Positions 34,420 through 42,906 of a DNA stretch of 48,043 bases are shown piece by piece. The notes below the pieces were generated by a model. That model had not been told where the DNA came from and ran no database searches. It saw only the letters and a program-made list of their open reading frames with translations. The stretch's first letter is position 1, and every line of letters starts with the position of its first letter. Made by a program: the position numbers and the translations under genes. The stretch lies in contig DEBC01000025.1 in assembly GCA_002348365.1 (NCBI GenBank), forward strand, positions 8,474-56,516. Reading direction: 5' to 3'. The stretch is from Alphaproteobacteria bacterium UBA2966 (lineage in GTDB: Bacteria; Pseudomonadota; Alphaproteobacteria; UBA2966).

Positions 34420-35448
34420 ATGAAATTCGGCACATTTCACTTGATGGAGCAACCGTTTACCAAATCGGAAGCTCAGGTCTATGCGGAACATATCGAGCAG
34501 TTCAAACTGGCGGATAAATTGGGTTTTGATTCCGTCTGGCTGACCGAGCACCATTTTTCCTCAGTTCCCTATGTGCCGGATGTCGACGGCGAATACTGTG
34601 TCTGTGCCTCGCCCTACGCGATGGCCTGTGCCGTGGCCATGATTACCGAGAATGTGCGCATCGGCACGGCGGTCAAGATCCTGCCCTTGGAGCATCCGTT
34701 GCTCACCGCCGAGGAAGCCGCGATGGCGGATATCCTCTCGGGTGGCCGCATCGATTTCGGTGTCGGTCTCGGCTACCGGAAGTACGAATTTGAAGGTCTC
34801 CGGATCCCCGTCGAGGAGAAACTGGAGAGGTTCAACGAAGCGTTGGAGATCATTCTCGGTGTCTGGACGACCGAGGAATTCAGTTACGAGGGTAAGTACT
34901 GGAGCGTACCGCGGATGACCCTGGTGCCGCGGCCCATCCAAAAGCCCCACCCGCCGGTCTGGGTCGCGACCCGCCTCGGCACCCACGAGGTGATCGATTA
35001 CGTGGCCTCGCACGGCTATCACATGTTGTCGGCATGGGCCCCGCCAGACCAGCTTGGCCAAGCCTACAAACTGATGCGGGAAGCACGCTCCAACCAGGGG
35101 CTCGACATGGATTTCCCGTTCACCTGCGTACGTCATGTTTTTGTGGCTGAGTCCGACGAAGAGGCCAAACGCAAAGGCACCGAGTATGTTGACTACTACA
35201 TGAAGTCGACGGCCCAATTCCGCCCGATTGGAGATCATGAACGCGGTCAGATGGTCTTTGGTGGACCCGAGACCTGTATCGAGAAGATTCAGGAACTGAA
35301 TGAGGTCGCAGGTATCAACAATTTGATCTGCTGGATGAATTTCGGCGGCTTGCCCATGGACATGGTCAAGGCATCCATGAGTTTGTTTGTGGAGGAGGTC
35401 ATGCCGAAGTGTCGCGAGTTTGGTGCCGTTCAGCAGGCCGCCGAGTAG
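34420..35448 (+). CDS. LLM-class flavin-dependent oxidoreductase (1)
   Basis: The 342-residue protein has the luciferase-like monooxygenase barrel: FGTFHLMEQPF, LADKLGFDSVWLTEHHFSSVP, RIGTAVKILPLEHPLLTAEE, DILSGGRIDFGVGLGYRKYE and a C-terminal GGPETCIEKIQEL. Such enzymes use FMNH2 or F420H2 to oxygenate or cleave substrates. The start is MKFGTF with GGAGG 8 nt upstream, rather than the ATG at 34402. It is a close paralogue of the next gene (more than half identical by eye over the first 185 residues). A strong terminator lies between the two. Confidence 0.87.
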   Translation: MKFGTFHLMEQPFTKSEAQVYAEHIEQFKLADKLGFDSVWLTEHHFSSVPYVPDVDGEYCVCASPYAMACAVAMITENVRIGTAVKILPLEHPLLTAEEAAMADILSGGRIDFGVGLGYRKYEFEGLRIPVEEKLERFNEALEIILGVWTTEEFSYEGKYWSVPRMTLVPRPIQKPHPPVWVATRLGTHEVIDYVASHGYHMLSAWAPPDQLGQAYKLMREARSNQGLDMDFPFTCVRHVFVAESDEEAKRKGTEYVDYYMKSTAQFRPIGDHERGQMVFGGPETCIEKIQELNEVAGINNLICWMNFGGLPMDMVKASMSLFVEEVMPKCREFGAVQQAAE

Positions 35449-35470
35449 TTCTCAACGACGAGACCAACAC

Positions 35471-35508
35471 GCCCGCAGCGTCCATCGGCGCTGCGGGCAT
35501 ATATTTTT
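35471..35508 (+). terminator. Rho-independent terminator between the two LLM genes
   Basis: GCCCGCAGCG (35471-35480) and CGCTGCGGGC (35489-35498) form a perfect 10-bp stem with loop TCCATCGG, followed by a T-rich tail (TTTTT at 35504-35508). It separates the paralogues, so the second must have another promoter or depend on readthrough. Confidence 0.8.
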
Positions 35509-35551
35509 CTTGAGAGAATGAGCCATCAGGTCACGCGGAAGGGAATAACTG

Positions 35552-36589
35552 GTGAAATTCGGCACCTTCCATTTGATGGAACGACCATTCACAAAGCCCG
35601 AAGCGGATATCTACAGCGAGCATCTCGCGCAGATCCGACTCGCTGACGAACTCGGCTTCCATTCGGTTTGGCTGACAGAGCACCACTTTTCCTCGGTGCC
35701 ATATGTCCCTGACGTCGACGGCGAATACTGTGTGTCCGCATCACCCTTCGCGTTGGCGTGTGCGGTTGCGAGAATCACCCAGAACGTACGTATCGGCTCG
35801 GCCGTCAAGGTTCTGCCCCTGGAGCATCCCTTGCGCACCGCTGAAGACATCGCCATGGCGGACATCCTGTCGGGCGGGAGAATCGATGTGGGAGCGGGTG
35901 TCGGGTACCGCAGCTACGAATTCGAAGGTCTGCATATTCCCGTTGAGGAAAAAGTCGACCGTTTCCTCGAGGCCCTCGATATCATGATCGGCGCCTGGAC
36001 CACCGACGAGTTCACGTACGAAGGCACATATTACTCAGTGCCGCGTCTCACACTGGTACCAAAACCGCTCCAGAAACCCTATCCGCCGATCTGGTCCGCC
36101 AGCCGTTACAACGCGCCAGATGTCATCGAGACGGCCGTCAAGGGCGGCTATAATCTGATGTCCAACTGGCAAACCCCCGACGAACTTCGCACCGCACGCG
36201 ACTCATTCCGTGCATCTCGTAATTCGGCCGGGCTCGAACCCGATGACTTCGAATTTGCCTGTATCCGGCATGTGTTCGTGGGTGAGAGCGACGCGGAAGC
36301 GAAGCAGATCGCCTCAAAGGCTATCGACTACTACCTGAAGTCTACGCGGCAGTTCAGGCCCGTCGGTGATCACGAACGGGGCCAAATGATCTTCGGCGCA
36401 CCCGAGACCTGTATTGAACGCATTCGCGAGCTCGAGGACGTGGCCAAGATGACCCACTTGATCTGCTGGCTGAATTTTCCTGGACTGGGACAGGATCAAA
36501 TCCTGCGCTCGATGCGTCTCTTCTCCGAGGCTGTCTTACCGGCCTTCGGAGAGTCAGCGGAGACGCCCCAACGCCCGGCAGCCGAATAG
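35552..36589 (+). CDS. LLM-class flavin-dependent oxidoreductase (2)
   Basis: The 345-residue paralogue of the previous gene has the same blocks: FGTFHLMERPF, ELGFHSVWLTEHHFSSVP, RIGSAVKVLPLEHPL and DILSGGRIDVGAGVGYRSYE. It begins with GTG (35552) after GGAAGG. It diverges mostly after residue 185 (SASRYNAPDVIETAVKGGYN), where substrate-shaping loops lie, so the two copies may oxidise different substrates. The tail ESAETPQRPAAE is low-complexity. It is a recent tandem duplicate or a transferred pair. Confidence 0.87.
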   Translation: MKFGTFHLMERPFTKPEADIYSEHLAQIRLADELGFHSVWLTEHHFSSVPYVPDVDGEYCVSASPFALACAVARITQNVRIGSAVKVLPLEHPLRTAEDIAMADILSGGRIDVGAGVGYRSYEFEGLHIPVEEKVDRFLEALDIMIGAWTTDEFTYEGTYYSVPRLTLVPKPLQKPYPPIWSASRYNAPDVIETAVKGGYNLMSNWQTPDELRTARDSFRASRNSAGLEPDDFEFACIRHVFVGESDAEAKQIASKAIDYYLKSTRQFRPVGDHERGQMIFGAPETCIERIRELEDVAKMTHLICWLNFPGLGQDQILRSMRLFSEAVLPAFGESAETPQRPAAE

Positions 36590-36716
36590 CCGATTTGGGT
36601 CCCTGAAGCCACGAATAGAGCGCCTGGGAAATTCAACATCATTAACAATTTAACGTAGTACTTTCAGTAATTTACGTCGAAATCTCGGGCAACAGAGTCG
36701 GATTCTTGTAGGAACT

Positions 36717-36738
36717 GACCGGTACTTGTGGTACGGTC
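36717..36738. repeat. Hairpin in the LLM-zinc finger gap
   Basis: GACCGGTAC (36717-36725) and GTACGGTC (36731-36738) pair with one bulged base around loop TTGTG. It may be a terminator for the second LLM gene or part of an RNA. Confidence 0.35.
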
Positions 36739-36888
36739 TTGTCACTACGGTCAACAAGTCACTGACACAGCGTGCTGACTACCTTCGGGTTGCAACGCGT
36801 GGCGGGAGCTGTTGCGACTAATCTGTGGTGAGTTTGGTGCGCCAGGTTCTCTGGCGGATAAGAAAATTGACACACATGGCCAAAGTTC

Positions 36889-36909
36889 CAGACAGGATGG
36901 GACTGTCTG
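36889..36909. repeat. Perfect hairpin just before the zinc-finger gene
   Basis: CAGACAG (36889-36895) and CTGTCTG (36903-36909) form a 7-bp stem with loop GATGGGA, 27 nt before the ATG at 36937. The position fits an operator or a 5' UTR structure. Confidence 0.4.
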
Positions 36910-36936
36910 AAACTGCGCTCAGGGTACGGACTAGGA

Positions 36937-37158
36937 ATGGACCACAGCACAGAATCTTCGAATGCCTCGGATCTCGTTTCACACTCGACTGACGACTCCG
37001 AGGACGTGTGGGGCGAAGACGAGGCTACCACGCCAATCTACGAGAACAGGGAGCGCCGCTGTCTGGCGTGCCACGAGCCATTTGAGAGCGCGTGGTCCGG
37101 TGAGCGCATTTGCCGGAGCTGCAAGGCGAAGGCGTCCTGGCGGTCCGGCTGGCTCTAG
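36937..37158 (+). CDS. Small zinc-ribbon protein (73 aa)
   Basis: The product has an acidic N-terminal half and a C-terminal zinc finger: RRCLACHEPFESAW then ERICRSCKAKA, giving Cys-x2-Cys ... Cys-x2-Cys. This layout (CxxC-PFxS-xGxR-ICxxC) is found in small proteins of many alphaproteobacteria. It probably binds zinc; nucleic acid or protein partners are unknown. The ATG start has no strong ribosome-binding site. Confidence 0.7.
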   Translation: MDHSTESSNASDLVSHSTDDSEDVWGEDEATTPIYENRERRCLACHEPFESAWSGERICRSCKAKASWRSGWL

Positions 37159-37266
37159 TTCCTAACCACCTCTGCGCTGCTTTCTCTGAACCAAACTGAA
37201 GAATTTGGCTGACAGTTGGGTCGGCTGTGGCCCGATTCAGCCACGTTAATCGATTCCAATAGAAAG

Positions 37267-37298
37267 CGGCCGTACCGCGGCAACCCGCGGCACGGCCG
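37267..37298. terminator. Strong hairpin terminator between convergent genes
   Basis: CGGCCGT (37267-37273) and CCGCGG (37275-37280) pair with CCGCGG (37285-37290) and ACGGCCG (37292-37298) around loop CAAC, with one mismatch. It lies downstream of the FBP aldolase/phosphatase gene (minus) and the zinc-finger gene (plus), and probably stops both. Confidence 0.65.
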
Positions 37299-37323
37299 TA
37301 TTCTGACGTGATACGCCGCCGTT

Positions 37324-38469
37324 TTACTCTGTGGCTTCGGCCTCCGTACCCTCGCGAATCTGGAAACGATCCACGAGATTCGTGACCGTGTCGCGGAAGC
37401 CGCCATACTCGAGTTCGGTGTATGGCAGCATGGCCGGTCCGGACCAGCCTTGCATCCGCATCTCGACCGCCTTGTCCTGCGCCCTGCGTCGGGTTTCGTC
37501 CCACGCGACGTTGTCGAAAAAGTCGGTGACCGCATCCGAGAAATGCCCGTCCTTGGTCAACGAGAAGCCGAGACAGCTCACGATGGGCAAGCAGTAGATG
37601 CCTGTCACAGGCGTGTTGATGGCCACCGGCATGAGAGGCATGTTGTGCGAACCGCGGGCATCGCCGCCGATGTAGTGAGCTTTGGCGAACGGCGACACCA
37701 GTTCTTCCGGTGCAGGGAATATTCCCTGGTTGCGAATCAGGGCGATGGGATCGTCCTTGCCTGTATAGGTGCCCGCGATGGAATGCATGCGCTGGGCTGA
37801 GATCGCGGCGGCCTTTTCACCGTGCGTCCGGGAATAGATCGAGTCGATACCGAAGCGCTCGTTGTCCCGGAGCAGCGCCGTCAGATGATAGTAATCCTCA
37901 GGTGCATTCAGCTCGATGATCGAATCGCCGGCCGTGTTGTCCATATCGATGATATGGAAGGTGAAACCCTTGATCATCTGAGGCAGCATCAGGCCGCCAC
38001 AGCACATGGGGTCGGCAAAACCCAGGAACAAAGGAAGATTGTAGGCGCCAGGACCGCACTTGTCGGCCGCGAACACCATGAACGACTCAGCCGCGCGCGG
38101 CTTCTCGAGTGTGTGTTCGAATTCGATCTCGGCCACTGCCGGCCCGGCACCGCGTACGTTGCCCGATGGCGCATCGACCAGCAGGTCCTGACCTGCCCCG
38201 TAGAGGCCATACTCCCGGGCGATATCCGTCGCCTTCAGGAAGGAATTCCAGGCGAACTGATGGACATCTGAATCGTTTTCGCCACGGGTGTGGCTCATGA
38301 TGATGGCGATGTCGTCACCCGTGTGGGAGATGTATCCATCGATGATCAAGCCGCGATTGACCGCGCCAGCGACCTCCTCGCGGACCGCCTCCATCATCCG
38401 TTCCGAGGGCTGGGTATGGCCGCCGATCGACCCTACGTCAGCCTTGATCACGGATAGCGTTATGCGCAT
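37324..38469 (-). CDS. Fructose-1,6-bisphosphate aldolase/phosphatase (archaeal class V type)
   Basis: The 381-residue protein starts MRITLSVIKADVGSIGGHTQPS (landmark), followed by DGYISHTGDDIAIIMSHTRG with the metal-binding aspartates, GPAVAEIEFEHTLEKPRA, FADPMCCGGLM, the region YSRTHGEKAAA that probably includes the Schiff-base lysine, and GGDARGSHNMPLMP. Such bifunctional enzymes join triose phosphates and dephosphorylate the product, driving gluconeogenesis. They are common in archaea and a minority of bacteria. I start at ATG 38467-38469, spaced 5 nt after AAGGAGG; the GTG before it is too close. Confidence 0.85.
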   Translation of the reverse strand: MRITLSVIKADVGSIGGHTQPSERMMEAVREEVAGAVNRGLIIDGYISHTGDDIAIIMSHTRGENDSDVHQFAWNSFLKATDIAREYGLYGAGQDLLVDAPSGNVRGAGPAVAEIEFEHTLEKPRAAESFMVFAADKCGPGAYNLPLFLGFADPMCCGGLMLPQMIKGFTFHIIDMDNTAGDSIIELNAPEDYYHLTALLRDNERFGIDSIYSRTHGEKAAAISAQRMHSIAGTYTGKDDPIALIRNQGIFPAPEELVSPFAKAHYIGGDARGSHNMPLMPVAINTPVTGIYCLPIVSCLGFSLTKDGHFSDAVTDFFDNVAWDETRRRAQDKAVEMRMQGWSGPAMLPYTELEYGGFRDTVTNLVDRFQIREGTEAEATE

Positions 38470-38543
38470 CACGTCCTCCTTGTGATTTTGAAGCTAGTTG
38501 GCGGAGATATCGTTATATTTCAACCTGTTACAAATATTGCCCA

Positions 38544-38562
38544 GCGCGCCGCGCGGGCGCGC
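38544..38562. repeat. GC-rich hairpin between rhodanese and FBPase genes
   Basis: GCGCGCC (38544-38550) and GGCGCGC (38556-38562) form a perfect stem with loop GCGCG. It lies downstream of the rhodanese stop on the minus strand, so it may terminate the hyuAB-rhodanese operon before the FBPase promoter. Nothing else recognisable is in this 212-bp gap. Confidence 0.45.
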
Positions 38563-38681
38563 CGGGTTTGTATCCCGCGCCTTTCGGCTACATAGCACAC
38601 CTCTTAGCCCCGGGTCTCGTCTAGAGTCAGGTTTTTTAACAAATTTCCTGAATTCACTCCGCCGCCGCCAGTCGAGATCGT

Positions 38682-39065
38682 TCACGAACTGACAGGGCCG
38701 CCGACCTCCTGCCAGGCGGCAAATCCGCCTGCGATATGCGCGACGTTCTCGACACCCATGTCGACAAGCGTCTTTGCGGCCAGCGCTGACCGCCCACCCG
38801 ACGCACAAAACAGCAAAAGCCGGGCGCTTCCGGCGAGTTCCGGCTTATGAAGCGGCCCTTCGGGGTCCACCATGAACTCGAGAAAGCCTCGCGGTGCGTG
38901 CACGGCGCCTGACACCGAGCCAGACTGTTGAAGCTCAACCGTCTCGCGAATGTCCACGAAAACAACGTTTTGATCGCCGTGCATGACCAATGCATCCGCT
39001 ACGGACACCGTGTCGATCACCGCGTTCGCTTCGGCAACCATCTGTTTGAAACCTCGCGTCACCAT
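38682..39065 (-). CDS. Rhodanese-like sulfurtransferase
   Basis: The 127-residue single-domain rhodanese has the CH2A motif VVFVDIRETVELQQSG, the active-site loop CASGGRS (Cys87), and the terminal VENVAHIAGGFAAWQEVGGP. It can accept sulfur as a persulfide and hand it to a thiol. It is the last gene of a long minus-strand operon after hyuB (39-nt gap). A physiological partner is unknown; a role in thiol/sulfur handling of the operon's products is a guess. Confidence 0.88.
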   Translation of the reverse strand: MVTRGFKQMVAEANAVIDTVSVADALVMHGDQNVVFVDIRETVELQQSGSVSGAVHAPRGFLEFMVDPEGPLHKPELAGSARLLLFCASGGRSALAAKTLVDMGVENVAHIAGGFAAWQEVGGPVSS

Positions 39066-39104
39066 CGTCCCGCTGTCTCCTCCCTTGTCTTGGCCCAGAT
39101 CGTC

Positions 39105-40829
39105 TTACCCGTCTGATCCATCCTGCCCAGTATCGGTGTAGTCCCCGCCCGCAGGCAACTCCGAGACGTCGCAGCCGTAGAGATCCTTGAGCTGATCCGG
39201 CGACAACTTCCCACTGGCGACGTCGTCCGCCAGTCGGAATTTGCTGCGACCCTCCGGTGGACCATAACCGCCTGCGCCCGGCGTGGTGATCCAAAGTGCA
39301 GAATCAGGTGGAATCTCGACCGTGTGCGGTTTCACAGCGAGGTCCTCACGACGCCCGTCGTCGTGGATCAAATAGAACGACCCCGTCGCACCGTCGCCGC
39401 CCCCGAACAGGCCCCAGGGGCGATTCACGACGCGTTCACCTTGTCCGCCGAAGACCGTCGTGTGTCCGATCGGGCGGTAAACCCGGCGCAATGCCAATCC
39501 ACCACGCCATGTCCCTGCGCCCCCCGAATCGGGGACCAGCTCATAGCGCTCGATAAGAATGGGATACTCGCGCTCCAGGGACTCAACCGGCAGGTTCGAT
39601 GTGTTCGTCGAATGGACCTGCACACCATCGGTACCATCCTTGTAGGAACGGGCACCGGCACCCCCGCCGATAGCCTCCATGTAGACATAGAAATTGCCGG
39701 TCGGATCAACACCAGAGAACGTGGTCAACGTGTTGGCTCCATTGCCAGCCGCGATGACCCGGTCTGGCAAGGCGGGCGACAGCGCGCCCAGGATGACGTC
39801 GATCAGACGCTGGCTGAGTTGAGAACGCGCCGCTGTCGCGGCCGGGAACACCGCATTGACGACGGAACCCTCAGGCGCGGTGATGTGGATGGGGTCCAGC
39901 ATCCCGTGATTGGTTGGCCCGTCCGGATCAACCAGCACTTTAAGGGCATAGAGCACGCTGGCTTCAAGCGCGGAGCGGCTCACATTGATGTTGCCTTTGG
40001 TCTGGGGCGCGGATCCGGCGAAATCGAGTCTGATCTCGTCGCCCTCGATATCGATCTTTACCACGATCGGAATCTGGGTGGTCCCAAGGCCGTCATCGTC
40101 CATGACGTCCTCGAAACGGTAAGTCCCGTCGGGCAGCTCTGCGATGCCGGCACGCATCCGCTTGGCCACGGCGTCGATGATGGCATCGGATCCTGCGTGA
40201 AACTGGTCCAGCGGCCATTGACGCAACAACTCCTGACAGCGCCGTTCCCCCAGTCGATTGGCTGCCACCTGGGCAAGATAATCGCCGCGCCGTTCCTCCG
40301 GCACGCGGACATTCAGCAGAATCAGGTCAAACACGTCCTCCACAATTTCGCCGTCCCGCACCAGACGGATGGGCGGAATCCGAAGGCCCTCCTGATAGAC
40401 CTCCGTCATACCACCGGCCATGCTGCCGGGTGCCATGCCGCCAATATCCGCATGATGCGCGATGTTGGCGACGAAACACGCGAGCGTGTCCTCAACGAAT
40501 ACCGGTGCCACGAAGGCCACGTCCGGCAGGTGAGAGCCGCGCCCCACGAAGGGATCATTGGAAATGACCATGTCGCCGGGCCGCAGGGGATCTTCACGGC
40601 TGCGTTCAAGGGCGATCTCCACAAGGCCCAGCATTGAGGCGAGGTGAAGCGGCAGGCTTTCGCCCTGTACAACCACGCGCCCCTTCGTATCGAAGATCGC
40701 CGTCGAGTGGTCGCGACGTTCCTTGATGTTCGTGGAATAGGCGCTCTTCATCAGGGCGACATACATCTCGTCGACAATGCTGCCGAGTGCGTTTCGCAGG
40801 AGCTCGATCTGGATCGCCGTCAAACTCAT
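39105..40829 (-). CDS. Hydantoinase B/oxoprolinase-family subunit
   Basis: The 574-residue protein is the HyuB/acetone carboxylase-alpha-like subunit. Family landmarks include ERRDHSTAIFD, VISNDPFVGRGSHLPDVAFV (NDP...G...H metal site), AHHADIGGMAPGSMAGG, and C-terminal GGAGTWRGGLALRR and TTPGAGGYGPPEGR. With HyuA it hydrolyses a cyclic amide such as hydantoin or 5-oxoproline with ATP. The start at MSLTAIQ overlaps the hyuA stop by 4 nt (ATGA), supporting an obligate pair. Confidence 0.88.
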   Translation of the reverse strand: MSLTAIQIELLRNALGSIVDEMYVALMKSAYSTNIKERRDHSTAIFDTKGRVVVQGESLPLHLASMLGLVEIALERSREDPLRPGDMVISNDPFVGRGSHLPDVAFVAPVFVEDTLACFVANIAHHADIGGMAPGSMAGGMTEVYQEGLRIPPIRLVRDGEIVEDVFDLILLNVRVPEERRGDYLAQVAANRLGERRCQELLRQWPLDQFHAGSDAIIDAVAKRMRAGIAELPDGTYRFEDVMDDDGLGTTQIPIVVKIDIEGDEIRLDFAGSAPQTKGNINVSRSALEASVLYALKVLVDPDGPTNHGMLDPIHITAPEGSVVNAVFPAATAARSQLSQRLIDVILGALSPALPDRVIAAGNGANTLTTFSGVDPTGNFYVYMEAIGGGAGARSYKDGTDGVQVHSTNTSNLPVESLEREYPILIERYELVPDSGGAGTWRGGLALRRVYRPIGHTTVFGGQGERVVNRPWGLFGGGDGATGSFYLIHDDGRREDLAVKPHTVEIPPDSALWITTPGAGGYGPPEGRSKFRLADDVASGKLSPDQLKDLYGCDVSELPAGGDYTDTGQDGSDG

Positions 40830-42883
40830 GATCCAACTACCTCGGCAAGCGAAATCACCAGATTTCCCCAATCGTCGACACGACCACTGTCACCAGGAAA
40901 CACCAGAAGGGTGGAATCCAGCTGCTCGACCACCGCGGGGCCCTCAATCACTTGACCGCGCGCCAGTTCATCACGCCGGTAGATCGGCGTCTCGACGCTC
41001 TCCGACCCCACAAAGATGATGCGTCGCGCGGCATGAGGTTCACCTTCCACGACAACTTCCCAAGCCGACAACGGAGGTTTGTCCAGTCGAGCCACCCCCT
41101 TGAGCTTGAGATTCACGAATTCCACAGGCTCGTCCGGTGACGCGAACCCATAGGCCAGCTCGTGGGCCGCATGGAACGCCTGAAGCAGGCGTTCACAGGC
41201 GGCGGCATCGTAAACATCTCCGGGATCATCCACGGCGATCTCGAAATTCTGCCCGCGGTACCGCATGTCGATCGACCAGGTTGATGAGCGCTGCTCACCC
41301 GGGACTCCTTCTTCGTCGAACCAGTCCTCGGACATGGACAACAGTTCGTCCCTGGCCCGATTGAGCGCGGCGGGTGCCTCGTCTCCGGCCGGTACCAGGG
41401 CTGACCTCACAAAGTCGCTGACCATGTCGCAGTTGAGCAGTCCTTCGGCGCAGAGGATACCGGGGTGCGGCGGCACAATGACCTGGGCGATGCCCAGTTG
41501 ACGGGCGACGTCGACGGCGAAAAGCGGACCCGCACCGCCAAAAGCATAGAGAGCGAAATTCGCCGGATCGTAGCCACGCTCCACCGAAATGGCCCGAATG
41601 GCCTTGACCACCGTGGCTGCGGACACCTGGACGATACCCAATGCCGTTTCCGTCAGACCGAGGCCGAGAGACGTCGCCAGACGGTCGACAGCCTGGTGTG
41701 CCAGGTCGCGAACTATCGGCATACGACCATCGAGGAGGGCCTCGCCATTGAGACGGCCCAATACCACGTTGGCATCCGTCACCGTCGCGTCATCACTTCC
41801 GAGGGCGTAGCACGCCGGCCCGGGATCGGCACCGGCGCTGATCGGACCCACCTTCAGGAGTTCGTCGGAATCGATCCAGGCGATCGAGCCTCCGCCTGCG
41901 CCAACCGCGTTGACGTCGATCGCTGGGAGCCGAAGCGGAAATCCGGCAATCTGATGTTCGTAAACTTCACCCGGAATACCGCCACGCATCAGGCTGACGT
42001 CGGTGCTCGTCCCGCCCACATCCAACGTGATGACGTCACCAAATCCAGCGACGGCGGCCCGGTAGGCCGCCCCGTGCACGCCAGCGGCCGGTCCTGACAA
42101 AGAGGCACGGATCGGCAGCCGCCGAGCCATTGCGAGTGACATCAGACCACCCGCGCTCTGGCTGATCTTGGGGTCGGCATTGACCTTGATTTCCTCAAGG
42201 CCAGCGGTGAAGCGGTTGAGATAGGCGTTCATGACAGTCAGGAGGGCGCCATTGAGAACGGCCGTGGAAAACCGCTCGTATTCGCGGAACTCTGGATAAA
42301 CGGACGTTGAAGACAGCACATGGACGTGCGGAGGAAGGTCCGCACGCAACTGCGCCACGGCCATCTCCTCGTGCTCCGGCCAGGCGTAGGAATTCATGAA
42401 GCACACAACCACGCAATCGACCTCGGCCTCAGCGAGTTGATCGGCCAGGGCGGCCAGTCCAGCCTTATCCAGAGGGACGTGCACGTTGCCATCGGCACGA
42501 CGCCGTTCCCGCACTTCGAACCGAAACTGTCGCGGCACCAGTGGTGGCGGATGGTCGAGGTGGATATCGTACATGCGTGGCCGTATCTGACGGCCGATTT
42601 CGATCAAGTCACGGAATCCCTCGGTCGTGACCATTGCGACCCGCCCGCAGCGGCGTTGAATGAGTGCGTTGGTACCCACCGTTGTGCCATGCGAGAGACG
42701 CGCCAGATCCTCGGGGTTGAGACCGTTCTCCGACAAGGCCTGCGCCACCCCTGCGACAATTGCACGATCGGGTTCGCCCGGCGTACTTGGAAGTTTAAAA
42801 TGGATAAATCGATTCGCTGCCGGCACGTTGACCGCAACGTCCGTGAACGTCCCTCCGACATCGATGCCGACGTGTATATCCAT
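40826..42883 (-). CDS. Hydantoinase A/oxoprolinase-family subunit
   Basis: The 685-residue ATP-binding subunit starts MDIHVGIDVGGTFTDVAV with the actin-like phosphate loop DVGGTFTD, and has LSHGTTVGTNALIQRRCGRVAMVTTEGFRD-type landmarks (the family's GTT motif) and GGTSTDVSLMRGG (second phosphate region). It couples ATP to ring opening with HyuB. I trimmed the upstream in-frame part, which lacks similarity. It lies 23 nt after the MaoC-like gene. Substrate (hydantoin, 5-oxoproline or N-methylhydantoin) cannot be told from sequence. Confidence 0.88.
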   Translation of the reverse strand: MDIHVGIDVGGTFTDVAVNVPAANRFIHFKLPSTPGEPDRAIVAGVAQALSENGLNPEDLARLSHGTTVGTNALIQRRCGRVAMVTTEGFRDLIEIGRQIRPRMYDIHLDHPPPLVPRQFRFEVRERRRADGNVHVPLDKAGLAALADQLAEAEVDCVVVCFMNSYAWPEHEEMAVAQLRADLPPHVHVLSSTSVYPEFREYERFSTAVLNGALLTVMNAYLNRFTAGLEEIKVNADPKISQSAGGLMSLAMARRLPIRASLSGPAAGVHGAAYRAAVAGFGDVITLDVGGTSTDVSLMRGGIPGEVYEHQIAGFPLRLPAIDVNAVGAGGGSIAWIDSDELLKVGPISAGADPGPACYALGSDDATVTDANVVLGRLNGEALLDGRMPIVRDLAHQAVDRLATSLGLGLTETALGIVQVSAATVVKAIRAISVERGYDPANFALYAFGGAGPLFAVDVARQLGIAQVIVPPHPGILCAEGLLNCDMVSDFVRSALVPAGDEAPAALNRARDELLSMSEDWFDEEGVPGEQRSSTWSIDMRYRGQNFEIAVDDPGDVYDAAACERLLQAFHAAHELAYGFASPDEPVEFVNLKLKGVARLDKPPLSAWEVVVEGEPHAARRIIFVGSESVETPIYRRDELARGQVIEGPAVVEQLDSTLLVFPGDSGRVDDWGNLVISLAEVVGS

Positions 42884-42906
42884 TGAGATGCGACGCGCCG
42901 CCTGTC

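Larger units (their letters stand above)
36590..36936. other. 347-bp intergenic region, AT-rich, with two hairpins
   Basis: The stretch 36630-36700 is clearly AT-richer than its surroundings. It holds two hairpin-forming sequences (36717-36738 and 36889-36909) and a TTGACA at 36867-36872, but no well-spaced -10. No tRNA-like cloverleaf or long open frame is evident. It could be the regulatory region of the zinc-finger gene or encode a small RNA; neither is shown. Confidence 0.4.

Noticed and set aside
39324..40637. Plus-strand frame of 437 codons opposite hyuB
   Set aside because: Low-complexity, His/Arg/Gln-rich shadow of a conserved gene on the other strand.
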